DNA of 64,000 nucleotides from Liolophura sinensis (GCF_032854445.1 NC_088300.1:24721608-24785607); one strand, 5' to 3'; positions 1-12,180 are shown, counted from the stretch's first letter. The notes: generated by a model from the letters alone, not told the origin. Translations and numbers: made by a program.

Positions 1-332
1 CCACAGCGTCTTTGCCTTAGTGAATATTACCACTTCGTACCCCTCGTTTTCATCGTCACTCAACTTCTCAAAGCAACGTGTCGTTGTTGTTTTGGATGTA
101 ATTTTGATGCAATGTCTGCAAAGCAAGAAATAGTACAACGCCTCTGTTTACGTACTGTCAGTGGAAACATAACTCTTTTCAACATTTTGATTGATATCAC
201 GTTTACCTGCATGTCTGGATTTCAGTTGTCCCGATTGTTCCGGATCTGTAGGTCGTGCGGACGTGCAGATTTTCGAATTAAAGATAAAGAGCTCCAGTAC
301 AAGGGGAATTAACTCAGTACCCACTTCTGGGG
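1..332. other. Unique sequence, nothing recognised
   Basis: There is no coding signature, repeat or RNA motif I can support. The short open frames here have no protein-like composition. Confidence 0.5.
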
Positions 333-343
333 CATGCCATCAT

Positions 344-573
344 TTATCTATTTATTTAATGGTGTTTTACGCCCTAGAATATTTCACTTATACGACGGCG
401 GCCAGCATTACGGTGAGAGGAAACCGAGCAGACCCCAGGAGATACCCACGACCATCCACAGGTCGGTGGAAGACCTGTATGAGCGGAGAGTATGAGCTGG
501 ACTTGAAGTCACAGCGATCGCATTTGTGAGAGGCTCTTGGGTCATTGCGAACCCCATCGACCACGAAGGTCCC
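344..573 (-). mobile_element. SINE-A copy, near full length, diverged
   Basis: The segment matches the other SINE-A copies of this window. Read on the minus strand it starts with a tRNA-like head at about 573, passes through a body containing the motif GGCCGCCGTCGTATAAG, and ends in the tail GGCGTAAAACACC followed by an AAATA-rich run. Imperfect direct repeats CATGCCATCAT (333-343) and CATGCAATCAT (574-584) flank it, differ at one base and look like an aged target-site duplication. The Pol III head is heavily mutated. Confidence 0.8.
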
Positions 574-584
574 CATGCAATCAT

Positions 585-984
585 GGATACACATCAACCG
601 ATGACAAAGGCCCCATGTTCAGGGCGTATTTTAGTTTAAACCATTCAGTTAATATCGGACAAAATAGAAGGGTGAATTTGGAATTTAATTTTTTTCCTTT
701 TTGGGATTCTTTTTTAGTGTTGACTCCTCCATAAAACACAAAATGAAATTAGTTTTGTCTAAGATTGTCAAAGTTTGGTCTATAAATTTGCTAGGCCACG
801 TCTGACCCTCAATTCAGTCACTGGATGGAAACCACCTAAACACCGTAATTTTATACACTAAAGATAAACATTACTTATTTCTTTTTTTTTTTTTTTTTTC
901 CTTTTTTTTTTTTTAGCGCTGGACACAGCTTTATTTGAGTTATGCTATACCATCTTCATGCCTGTATATGTAGACAAAGTTTCG
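585..984. other. AT-rich unique sequence with a pyrimidine run
   Basis: Nothing coding is visible. A nearly pure T tract interrupted by two C residues lies at 881-914. Confidence 0.5.
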
Positions 985-1023
985 TCCCGCCATAACGTAA
1001 AACACAAATCAAACACATAAATA
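985..1023 (+). mobile_element. SINE-A 3'-end remnant
   Basis: A short stretch resembles the SINE-A tail on the plus strand: CCGCC, then GTAAAACAC, AATCAAA and an ATAAATA-type run. It is too short and diverged to define its boundaries. Confidence 0.4.
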
Positions 1024-1954
1024 GGTAGATATACTGATTTATGTTCCCCTAATTTGATATTTTGCACAAAATTAGGGGGGACAAATCTTACACATTGCAC
1101 CCACACTGTGGGGTTATCTCCCCTTGCACTGTAACGCCCCGTGCCCTGACCAAAACAACTACGAACGCAATTCGAGCATTACATACGAAAGTCGTGATAT
1201 CACAGAACAGTGAACATAATAAATCTCAATGTGTTATAATTATAATATTAGGGCTCGCTAACACAGCTATCGGATAAAATTCAGCATTGATATAGGTATA
1301 CCTCTCAATGCAATAAATCGGTTACAACTTATCGGTTCATGGGCATGTAGCCTAAATATGGTGCGACTTCAGTTGAATAATTTTGCAGGTCATTTGTTCT
1401 TATTGACGGGAAATGTGTTAATCGTAAGCTTATAATAATAGACAGCGAGTTGCAGTGAGCATATGCTGCTTGGTGATTATAACAAATGTCTGCAAGTTTT
1501 TCAATCGCCAACCTTCTGTAGGCCTACATGTGCCATGGTTTTGAAATATGCTTTAATACCAAATATTCGTTTGTGTTTTTGACATTATTTACCCGAGGTC
1601 GGTGATTGAATTTATTTTTATGGGCTAATACTAGTGTATATGATCATTCTGCGAAACAAGCAAATTAATGTAGACCTAAGATAGGCACATGTATTAGGTC
1701 TAAAGCTTCCCAACATTTTAAAATTTCCTCTTTCTGTGAAGGTAGTCTCACTCAGTTTGGCCAACGCCGAAAGTTGTCGTAAGCATCTAATGCGACGTGT
1801 GCATTGCAGCATATACATATGCCTACTAGTGGTACGTATATACATTACTGATGCACATAATTTTCCGTATGTAGGCTCTCTGCAGACACACTCATGCAAA
1901 CGGTGTACCGGGTACATTCTCTGCAATCATACAACGTAGCCTACACTGCTTGGT
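1024..1954. other. Unique sequence, nothing recognised
   Basis: I see no exon, repeat or RNA gene. The open frames on both strands lack splice-site context and recognisable motifs. Confidence 0.5.
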
Positions 1955-2157
1955 ATCGACGGATCCGATGATTAAAGCACTGGCTCACCGCGACTATCAG
2001 GCATTTGGCCAGTGAGGTGGCATGTTCGAATCCAGCGCTTGTTGTTTCGGCTGCGGCTTTAACTCAGGAAGTTTTTTAGTTACCCAGGTCTTCCACCTAT
2101 AAATCTGTCCGTCATCATATACCTGGTATGTGTTAAGCACTAATGACATAAATAAAT
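1955..2157 (+). mobile_element. tRNA-derived SINE (SINE-C)
   Basis: The segment contains a Pol III B-box-like TGTTCGAATCCAGC at 2022-2035, and ends in an AT-rich simple tail (GACATAAATAAATA) typical of a SINE 3' end. Its head resembles the segment at 22380-22470, where AGGTRGCA followed by TTCGAATCC or CTCGAATCC is shared. No clear target-site duplication was found, so the start is approximate. Confidence 0.6.
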
Positions 2158-2168
2158 AGTTTTATATG

Positions 2169-3545
2169 CCCAATATCCTCGGCATGCATACGGTATATAC
2201 TATCCACAATATGTGGTTGGTGCCCAGAATTATGAGCTTGTATTCTCTTCATAATGTTAGCTGGTGCCCTGCATTTTTCGCATGCATATTTTGCATGGCG
2301 TATGGTTGATGCACTGTATTCCCTGCATCCACACTATGTACAATGTATGGTTGATGCCTTGCATTACCCGAATGCATACTACCTACAATGTGTAGTTGAT
2401 GACCAGCATTTTTCGCATGGCTACCATGAACAATTTGCATACCATGTACAAAGTGCAGTTGGTGCCCAGTATTTTCTGTATGTGTACTATGTCCAAAATG
2501 TGGTTTGGTGCCCAATATTCTCCGTAGATGTACAAGTGTAGATGGTATCAAGTGTTCTCTGATGACGCCCTATGCACAATGTGTGGTTGGTTCCCAGTAT
2601 CCTTGGTATGTATATGAAAACCGCAGCATGCCAGCTGTGCAACGTGTAGTCGATGCGAAGCACTTTTACATGTACGCACATACTGTGTACACCAAATATC
2701 TAGTATTGCCTGTATGCAGAGTGTAGAATCTGTGCCCAGTGTCCAGTATTCTCTTAATGTAAAATGTATACAATGTGCGCTTGATGACCAGAATTCTTGT
2801 TGTGTATGTTGTCTACAACGTGCGCTTGACTACCAGAGTTCTTGTTGAGTATGTTGTCTACAATGCGTGCTTGACTGCCAGACTTCTTGTTGTGTATGTT
2901 GTCTACAATGTGCGCTTGACTACCAGAATTCTTGTTGTGTATGTTGTCTACAATGTGCGTTTGACTACCAGAATTTCTTGTTGTGTATGTTGTCTACAAT
3001 ACGTGCTTGACTACCAGAATTCTTGTTGAGTATATTGTCTACGATGTGTGCTTGACGACCAGAATTCTTGTTGAGTATGTTGTCTACAATGTGCGCTTGA
3101 CTACCAGAATTCTTGTTGAGTATATTGTCTACAATGTGCGCTTGACTACCAGAGTTCTTGTTGTGTATGTTGTCTACAATGCGTGCTTGACGACCAGAAT
3201 TCTTGTTGTGTATGTTGTCTACAATGTGCGTTTGACTACCAGGATTCTTGTTGAGTATGTTGTCTACAATGTGTGCTTGACTACCAGAATTATAATTGTG
3301 TATGATGTCTACAATGCGTATTTGACGACCATAATTCTCTTGTGTATGTTGTCCACAGTGTGTGTTTGAGGACTGCAGTTCTATTTATGTGTATTTTGTC
3401 ACCAATGTGTACCAGAATTTTAGTTAATTTATGTACTGCCTACAATGTGTACTTGATGTTCTCTGTATGTATACTGTTTACTATGTGTGCTTGTTGCACA
3501 TAATTCTTCGCATGTATGCTGTTTACATTATGTGTTTTTGCCAGT
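2169..3545. repeat. Minisatellite array, 45-bp unit, about 1.4 kb
   Basis: Units of 45 bp follow one another. The core at about 2760-3370 has roughly 13 well-conserved copies built on CTTGACTACCAGAATTC, then TTGTTG and GTATGTTGTCTACAATG. Flanking units on both sides show the same period but are far more diverged. Because 45 is a multiple of three, one frame stays open and gives a 15-residue periodic peptide (for example VYNVRLTTRILVVYV). That is a by-product of the period, not evidence for a gene. Most core units carry an EcoRI site. Confidence 0.93.
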
Positions 3546-4404
3546 GTTATAGACATGTTTACCATGTAAGTCTGTGTAATTTGTGTCTTGTAATCTCTGT
3601 ATGTATATATTATGTATGTTGTTTTTAAAGTTTCAACAAACTTATATTTACTCGGACATGCACGCGCGGAGCAATCTTCATTTGCCGTGGGGGAAATGAG
3701 AATTAATCCGTTGATACAGACTTCTGCCTCACATTTTGTGCATTATAGACGAAATCCATTCTTGGGAAACCTACTTTATCGTTTTCACGGTTGTTTTGCG
3801 CTACGTAATACGAACAGCTTAACCCCAAATCTGCCAAACGTTTAATGCACGTGAGGACGTCATAAATCATTAAACACGTGGTTTAAAACTCTTTATACCT
3901 GGCTTATGCAAGACCGTTACCCAAACCTCTCTTTGGGTTATTATTGCGTGTAATATAAAAGGGAAAGTTGCCATGGTTGTTTGACTGGAAATAATGGATA
4001 TACAATGCATGGATCTGCATAGGTCATTAATATTAATATTGTTTCAAATCGGCGCCGTTTTTGTGGTGCATTGTCATGTACATGCACTTATGATATAACT
4101 GCATGTAACCACATCATTTTAATGTATACTGACCTGAGCAGGCTATCTGAACAAAACGTTGTCGTTAACTTGTTACTCAAAATAAGTTATTTATCAATCT
4201 CAAGGGACTGAATCGCCATTATAATACCACCTAAATATTCATTTATATATTGTGGCGCTATGTAACTCGAAAGCAGTCGAGTAGTCTGGCTCTATATACA
4301 TTATCAATACACACTACAGGGTTAATGGAGAATATAGCCTCTGGCCCGAACTGCAAGTTTTAAATCCAGCTGTTTTCACTCTTTTAGACTTTCTATGCAA
4401 ATAA
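3546..4404. other. Unique sequence, nothing recognised
   Basis: There is no coding or repeat signature that I can support. Confidence 0.5.
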
Positions 4405-4925
4405 CTAATATTTATTCTTTAATGCCTTACTGCACGTATTGAATAATTCTTTGATATATATGCAGAGAATTTTAACCAAGTAGCTGAAGTTTTCATGATG
4501 GAGTCCATAACCTTTGGCAGTATTACAGTATTACAGTATTACAATTTCTTATCCTGAAAATGTTTGCCTGTCTGAAGAGGTTCGCATAACACATATTAGA
4601 TGACAGGATTTCTGTAGGTGATCGAAGTGCCCTTTTTATGCAAGTGGCAATTATCATTCTTTAATACTTTAATGCACCCTAGTATTGAATAATTTTTTTC
4701 TGTAGCTATGTATATTCATGTGTTATAGCATTTAAGCCATGTAGCTGTACGCAGTTTTCATGTTGATAGACTCCATAGCCTTTGGCAGTATTGCAAGTAT
4801 TTGTAGCTGTTTGCAAGAAATCATTAAAAAACGAGAATTTCTCGCCTTAAAATGCTTGCCTGGAGAGATTTGCATAACACATGTAGGTTGATAGCATCTT
4901 TGTAGGTGATCGAAGTGCCAGATGG
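4405..4925. repeat. Diverged tandem duplication, period about 288 bp, two copies
   Basis: Blocks at about 4405-4635 and 4655-4925 share, in the same order, CTTTAATRC, TATTGAATAAT, TTTTCATG, CCTTTGGCAGTATT, TTGCCTG, GCATAACACAT and GTAGGTGATCGAAGTGCC. The last motif is at 4615-4632 and 4903-4920, an offset of 288. Copies have many substitutions and indels. The first copy holds an extra small triplication of a 9-mer, CAGTATTA. Confidence 0.85.
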
Positions 4926-7900
4926 ATGTGTGCTCCGTCACCCGAGCACAATAGACGGGTCAGTTGGTCAAAGGATTCGCTGGTGACAGTGACCAGTTAA
5001 ACACGATTCACCCGGGGTCATAACTCACACTCATGCCACAGACTTGCAATATGCCTACAGTGCCGTTACTCAACATGTGAACAAAGAGAGGTGTAAAGAA
5101 TGCCTTTTGATGACCAGATAGGTTTGCGCCCGCGGGATCATATTACGTGGTAGGGGACTTAATTTTGACACTGCCTTGAGAGATGTCGGTAAAAAGTGCA
5201 AGGTATGTTGGCACATTCACGGAAAAGGTGGGATTTACATACACATTCCTAACGTTCCAACACCTGTAAAAAGTAGCACAGGTGCATATTTGACCACAGT
5301 GTTTAAATATCGATGTTAATGTTAGTATTTTCATGCAACGATACGTTTCTATCAAGAATGTTGCAGATATTCGTGTCTACTTCACTATACTGGCATGGCG
5401 TCAGATGATGTGTCGGTCCGGTATGTGTCTGGAGCTATCTTCATATAGAGAGAATGTTGAGAAATGACATCATAGGCTACGGAAAGAAACAACTGGGGAA
5501 ATTATAGGTGTAAAAGGCGGTTGCTGCAGTCGAGACAGAGAAAGAAATTAACGTTGACGTAAGAAGGGGGATTAAAAACAGAAAAAGAAAAGGAGAAATG
5601 AGAACAGTTCAGAAAAACAATAAATTTCAAAAGATAAATAAGGCAAATTGGCACATGCGAACTGATGAAAAGCAAGGGAGAACAGATAAAGAAGACATTT
5701 GTTGGTAAACTACTCGGACACTAAAGTAGGAAAGATGCGACGAAACGAAATGAGGGGAACAAAACAAAAAAGGTAAGATGGAAAAAAAATATTGCGTAGA
5801 ACCCTGTTCTGTGTATATATATACACTTTCGTTGTTCCTTCATATCATTATAGCAGAGATCATTTACTTCCCTGCCACATCCCAAACAACTTCATTGTTT
5901 CCGGACGGTTGTGACAATATGGCTGAGCGCTGGCGGCCAGCTTGGGGCGGTATTGTCAGTGACACAAGCCGCATGTTATTAGTGGCCGACCGTATTGTTC
6001 CGGTGTCATAGGACGGCGGCTGAGAAGTTCCAGAAGCCATTACTCGGACTCATACAGGTGATCTCCTCAAAGTTGAGAAGAATGGGACATGTGGTCAAAC
6101 CAGTTGATGGGGCGAAAATGACTGGAAAGTGTCGCTGGAATGAGGCGATCAGTCGTAAAGATATCATCAACTTCCGTGTCAAACTCGCAATCGGCTGTCG
6201 GATCTCTTACCCAAGGCAAACAGCTATAAGATCATTAAGCGAAATATGGACCATTTCTTTTGCGCCGTATGCGTAAAGTGTGGGCTTGGAGGTGATTAGA
6301 CTTAAATAGGCCAACCTTCATTGCTATCGTCGCCCCTTCTTCAGCTATATAGGCCTACTGAAAACTACGGGGTGGACAAGTTTTGTTAGAAATCGATCTT
6401 TCCTGTGATATCGATTGATTGATTTGTTCGGACTCTGAAATATATGGTTTTTACTGTCATCATGAATGCTGGCCAAAACAGGCAATGCGTGTAATGCACA
6501 TTTGCGGAGTAGAAATGTAGGCCACGTGTAAAAGACTGTAGATGGTATTAAGTTGAACTAAACTCATCCCTACATCTTTTACTACAAATATGTGCATATG
6601 TTATGCAAGATTTTTACAAACTATTGAATTATAATCTTTACTGAATTACTCAGTGTTAAGTCGCATGATATGTCGTACTGATTCGTCGAATTTGACTGGT
6701 CGAAGGAAAATAGCACAATCTCCGTTTCGTAAGTCTTACTGACACGATGCGAATCGCGGAATTGTCATATTTTCAATCTATTATACACTTTTTTTCCAAC
6801 GAATTGTACCGTGTTCTAAATGTTTCGATAGAAGCAGCATATAATGACATCTTTTTATTCTATGCACCGAAAATAATACTATAATATAATATATCGGTAT
6901 GTGTTGATATTATCTTGATTTTTTTCATTGAGAAAATGTGAGATTTTACTGCTAATTAAATATTGAATACTTAGTCTTCTCATCAGTATAAAGTAATTCA
7001 GAAAATATTGAAAAGCATGTACATTTTCCCCAGAACCCATACATACTGATATGCCACGTCATAGCAATATGGTCGTTAAATCTTATATTTTTAATATATA
7101 TAGAAGTGTAAAAGACAAATGATAGAATGATAAAAAAAAAATCCTGAAGAAAATTCGCAAGCATTTTGAATTCCGATCCACTCATTCCCACATGTCCAAT
7201 TAAGAACACAACCAGCCCAACTCAGCTGAAGTGGGCCTTGTTTTACAAACCTAGTAAACCAACATCCGAATTTAAGTAGGCCTATACTTTAACTTGTGAT
7301 ATACGGTCCCATGGTATTGAGATACAGTGTAAGATATAGACGCGTTGAAAAGACTGCTTGAATTGTCAACGAACTAATGAACGAATAATGAGAAAGATTC
7401 TGCGGATTTTTCAGTATTACATGTACATGTAATGTACTTATACAGGCTTTCGTTCAGACCGTATATTGAGGTCAATATTTCCGTTACTCCAGTCTCTTCA
7501 CACGAGCATACTAATCCAGAACTGACTTCATTTTTATACATGTAATATACATACATATAGCTGTAAACTTTTGTCAAACTACCAGATGTTATGTGATCTT
7601 CGAAAATGTTCATTCCATGCAGATTGTCATGTAACTGTATCAACTTTAAATGGCCTTGACCATCAAATGCATGTAAAAAAATCGGTGAGTATTAGGTTCC
7701 GTCGAAGATGTTATTTTCTGCTATTTTCAACCACTGGCTCTTCTCGGTATTTTAAGTCCTATGTGTTTTTAATTTCTTCAATCCAGTGACAGTATCTTCT
7801 GTCGGCCATTCTTTCTGTCTGTCTAAAATTTATATCTGATCTCAGCTCTTGCTTTTAATTATGCGAGTTTTCCACACTCGAATGCATGGGAATCCGCAAT

Positions 7901-9251
7901 AAAACTTGTGGGATGAGTATTTGAGTTGATAATCCTTAAATTAACCCAATATCTCAGATTGAAATATGACAGCTGATGCAAATAATACGCATGAAATTGA
8001 ATGAAGGTTGATTCGGTTCGCATTTGAGATCTTACATATGCATGCAAAATTAGCACAGATTTCCAAAACGTTACACATGTATATGTATACAATAATGGGT
8101 TAGGGCTAGTGGTGAAAATCCCTGCTTGCATCCGAATGATGTATGTATATGCGTAATAGTGGCTGATCACTCGCATTGTTCTCGGTGATGAATTATATTT
8201 TCGCTCCTTTGTTATATAGGAGCGTAATAGGTTGAATTTTCTGTCATGGCACTGATGTTATATTCCCGGCTATAAAATAGCCAGACACTCTTGGCTGAAA
8301 AACACGTTTTGTGGTATTGAATGCGATAGCCTGCCTGTTGTCTCGAAGCGGGAAAAAAAGACACAATAACACTATTCGCGGATTGGTTGTTTAAAGAGCC
8401 CCCAGCACGGTTTTATAGCGCGTATTGATCTCCGTAAGTGTGTGTGTATACAGAGACCTTTGCTAAGACCAGGTCCGACTGCTCTCTCTACACCAATAAC
8501 CACATTGTTACAGACAGAACAGATATATGCCAGCCCGCGGCAGTTTAACTTGTTTTATGAGAAAAAGCTCTTTACTGAAGTCTTTCATGTTTCACACCTT
8601 TCTAAACACAAAACACAAACTCATAATGTTTTTCGCATTATCTCAGTAAGCCAAACAAAGGTTCCCTTTTTTCTCCTGTCGGTAATATTCCACATGCTTT
8701 GTCATTAATCATTTGAAAAGCGGAAGCGCTTATTAGCATTCTTCGTGAATATTCATCACATGTCAATCAGCTAGGCCACACCTCCACTGTCTATATATCA
8801 TTAGCCGCCATGTTCTTCATTGCTGGAAATATTGTAAGTGTGGAGAATTATTAACACGAGTCGTCTACAATATAATTTACAGGTGGATACTTAAGCGAAC
8901 AATAAAAAAGCATAACGCAATAAATTAAACACTTGTTTTATTTTCTTCCATGGAGTCTCCATCTAATAGACAAAATATATTAGATTATACAACAAAATTT
9001 TAATAATCAAAAATGGTATAAACATCACTTAAAATTCACGCAGTGTATTTAATATATTTTATTCTTGTTTTGATGTTACATAAATAGACTTCTTGCTGAA
9101 TGTCGACTTCTAATTGTCAAAATAAATCTTACGATTTCATTCTTCTCTGTCAGGTTTCTGGGTGGAGTAAAGCTCCAACGTGCAGGCACAAGACAACCCC
9201 CTTAAAGCCGTAGTTCAACCAGTGAAAGCTAATCACATATTTATTTATTTC
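4926..9251. other. Unique AT-rich sequence, no supported gene
   Basis: About 4.3 kb without a recognised gene or SINE. A purine-rich strand bias is evident at about 5530-5790. The open frame near 5995-6276 has ordinary composition but no motif, no ATG start and no clear splice borders, so I do not call it. Confidence 0.5.
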
Positions 9252-9463
9252 ATTGGTGTTTTACGCCGTACTCAAGAATATTTCACTTAAAGAACGGCGG
9301 CCAGCAGTATGGTGGGAGGAAACCGGGCAGAGCCTGGAGGAAGCCCACGTTGCTGACAGACCTTCCCACGTACGCCGAAGAGGAAGCCAGCATGAGCTGG
9401 ACTTGAACTCAAAGCGACCGCATTGGTGGGAGGCTCCTGGGTTAACCCGTCGTGCTGGCATTT
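9252..9463 (-). mobile_element. SINE-A copy, 5'-truncated or decayed head
   Basis: It aligns over its whole length with the copy at 10273-10543: tail (ATAAATA plus CACCAATG), body with GGCGTAAAACACC and GGCCGCCGTT, then GCCAGCATGAGCTGGAC near the tRNA-like B box (GAGTTCAAGTCC on the minus strand). The A-box end is missing or too mutated to see. Confidence 0.85.
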
Positions 9464-9685
9464 AATTATTTTCGTATGCTGAGGTGGCATTCAGATTACA
9501 TCCATAGCTAAGATATCATCAATAAATCAATACATAACGTTGTAAATTGATAACTGGAGGGACGAACCGTGCATATTTTAAATGTACCTATAATGCACAG
9601 AAACGTGAAATATTTAATGAAATATATGTCTTCACATCCTGTAAATACTCCGTTTAGTACAAACATTGTATGAACAGATTTTGTA

Positions 9686-10011
9686 TTTATGTATGTATGC
9701 TTGAGTTTTAACGTCGTACTTATCCATTTTTAGTCGTATGACGACGAGGAGTCATTAGCTATGTGTGCATATACTATGTCTTCTTGTGGTAGGGCTAATC
9801 CATGCCGCCAGTGCTGCAGCAACTAAAGTATTATGCCGAAGACACCAGACATGACACCGCACAAAGTCACATTATACTGACAACGAGCCAACCAGCCATG
9901 CTTGCTGGCTCTAACCTCTCAGTGCTGAGCGCCAAGCGAGGCAGTAACAAGTACCATTTTTAGTCTTAGGTATGACCCTACCCGGGATTGATCCCCGACT
10001 TCGAGGCGGAC
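9686..10011 (-). mobile_element. SINE-B copy with 13-bp target-site duplication
   Basis: A 326-base insertion is flanked by perfect direct repeats AACAGATTTTGTA at 9673-9685 and 10012-10024. On the minus strand it begins with a tRNA B-box-like element (GGGATCAATCCCGGG), so the head is 5'-truncated or lacks a visible A box. The body carries CTTGGCGCTCAGCACTGAG and a segment with GACTCCTCGTCGTCATACG. It resembles a mollusc SINE family that I recall but cannot name with certainty. Confidence 0.88.
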
Positions 10012-10272
10012 AACAGATTTTGTAAATGCTAAAATAAAGAAAATGCTCATCATTCACAAGTACTCTTTCCTTACGTACCAGAAAAATAATTAGTAAAAAT
10101 AATTCCAAATGATGGAATTTGAAAGACATGCACAGTGACATCGCAGAAACGTTAAGTGACCTATTTGATGAAAGTGCTAATTGCCAAAAAAATACAGCAA
10201 TGATAAACCAAAGCGCTTCGACAGGTACCTGGCAAACTTCTTGGGATCTTCCGCGTATGGCCAAATGGTTAT

Positions 10273-10543
10273 TTTTTTTTTTTTTTTTTTTTGATTGGTG
10301 TTTTACGCCGTACTCAACAATATTTCACTTATACGACGGCGGCCAGCATTATGGTGGGTGGAAACCGGGCACAGCCCGGGGGAAACCAACGACCATCCGC
10401 AGGTTGCTGGCAGACCTTCCCACTTACGGCCGGAGAGGAAGCCAGCATGAGCTGGACTTGAACTCACAGCAACCGCGTTGGTGAGAGGCTCCTGGGTCAT
10501 TACGCTGCGCTAGCGCGCTAACCGACTGATCCACGGAGGCCCC
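10273..10543 (-). mobile_element. SINE-A, full-length reference copy with 12-bp target-site duplication
   Basis: This is the most complete SINE-A in the window. Direct repeats CCAAATGGTTAT lie at 10261-10272 and 10544-10555. Read on the minus strand it has a tRNA-related head (A-box-like GGATCAGTCGGTTAGCGCG, B-box-like GAGTTCAAGTCC), a body with CAACCTGCGGATGGTCG and GGCCGCCGTCGTATAAG, the 3' end GGCGTAAAACACCAATC, and a poly(A) tail of about 20. These are the hallmarks of Pol III transcription and LINE-assisted retroposition. Confidence 0.95.
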
Positions 10544-10555
10544 CCAAATGGTTAT

Positions 10556-11763
10556 AGCGTAGTCCATAGCCTTTTTAACAGCATGATCCCTTTCGGCTCA
10601 AGTAACACGTGGAAAAGTCAGACAACAGCCTGTAGATAGTCGTGGGAACAGTGTAAAGCAATAAATAATTAAATGCAATTACCGACTTAAAGTCACTGTA
10701 TTTATACCGCAGTGAGAGTGGTTCACATTCTTGTATATGCTAAAGTGGGGTTGATACATATGTCCTTTTTCTCGCTTATGTACCTTGGATTTGAACTATG
10801 TCATCATTCGTCTCAACGCTGTTCTGTATGAAGCTGCTAGAACTTTTGTAATGCTCTGCGTGCATTTGGTTTTATGTCACGGGAACACAAGCTTGATAGA
10901 GTTGATGGCTAGACCTTTGTTGGTGATTTCACACATAGTGTCGTGTTCTGACGTCACGTTTATATAAAAAGAATAAACAACGTGAAATATCGGTGGAATA
11001 AAGATACCCGGAAAAATAACAGCCTATAATGATGGGGGTGATGCCATGCAAAATGCATTACAGGTAAGTTCTACGTGCTTGGTGAAATGTCCTCTTGGAC
11101 GTCCTTTATTTTTATGATTATTTTGACGTCCCACGCGTAATGGAGGTTTTATACGGTGAATTTACAGCGGAAGGCACGTCTCATTAGCGTAAATCTAACG
11201 GAACCGCAAAAGTCACTCGGCTAAATATTTAATGCTGCATTTTGTAGCGAATCTGTGCATTAACATCTTCTCACTTGTCTAAAGATCTTAATTGTTGCCC
11301 AAAGGACTCCTCTATCTTTCTCAACTCATCCCATATGACTTGTAAAGTCTTGCAATCCTATACCAAGACTTCCTATTGTCTTAGATTGCTTTTTATCCGC
11401 AACGAATCGGGTACTCTTTTTGTCTAGACTTTGTGAACTTATCCCCTGGATGTTAACGTAGAGCCAGACCCTGATTGATGTCCGTACAGGGGGAGAGGTA
11501 ATCGCTTTATTGGAGGAACATCCATTGAATCACATGAGCGTAATGGGCTTTCATGCCTTGTCTTATCCCTGACTCCGGTGATCAGGTTCTCACTGGCAGT
11601 AATTCTCTCATTCTCTTTTATTCTATAGCTAAGGACGTCTTACGCAACCATTAGGTACTTTTATTACCCAACTTTTTTCCTTCGCTGGCGTGACATAAGA
11701 GAATGCATGCTTCTTCACGCACAGCTACAAATTACTCCCGTTCATTTAGCATTTACATAGCTT
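10556..11763. other. Unique sequence, nothing recognised
   Basis: There is no supported gene or repeat. Confidence 0.5.
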
Positions 11764-12180
11764 ACGTAATATTGTTGACATACAAATTCGCCACGAATAG
11801 AAATTTACCCAGTATATTTACAAGAACTTTCTATAGAAGAACTATAGTGTGCGCAACAAAGCTCGTTGGATTTTCGTTGATTGACTGTATAATAATAATA
11901 ATAAAAATGTAATATAGTCCAAAGTTTAATGGTACTCACCAAAATCAAAGACAGCAAAGGGCTGTTGTCTCCACAAGAACTCTTCCACAGAACCTTTACA
12001 ACGTACTTCTGTAGAAGAACTGATGTGTTCAACTTGCTGGAATTTTATACACAGTATTCATTATAAAGAACCTAAATTATCGTCAAACAAGCACTCTAAA
12101 TGTGTTAATACTCACCAATTAAAACAGGCAGCAAATGCCTATAGTAATATTGTACACATAACATTTCAGCCTCTGAAAGC
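11764..12180 (-). repeat. Three diverged units of about 180 bp with splice-site-like borders on the minus strand
   Basis: On the minus strand, two units end with the same donor-like string TTTTG|GTGAGTA or AATTG|GTGAGTA (plus-strand TACTCACCAA at 11934-11943 and 12109-12118). Two units begin after an acceptor-like TTCTTCTACAG or TTCTTCTATAG (plus-strand CTATAGAAGAAC near 11831 and CTGTAGAAGAAC near 12008). Between the borders of the middle unit a frame is open and reads EEFLWRQQPFAVFDF. The aligned frame in one neighbour is also open, and in the other it is broken by a stop. They could be relics of a duplicated exon or simply an old tandem repeat. I do not recognise a protein family. Confidence 0.45.

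Noticed and set aside
2775-3369. Long open frames of 84 and 128 residues
   Set aside because: They are translations of the 45-bp minisatellite. The period is divisible by three, so openness is expected without selection.
5995-6276. Open frame of 93 residues with fairly balanced composition
   Set aside because: It begins at TTG and not ATG, has no recognised motif and lacks convincing splice borders.
9911-10264. Minus-strand open frame of 117 residues
   Set aside because: It overlaps the SINE-B insertion and its flank, so it is not a gene.
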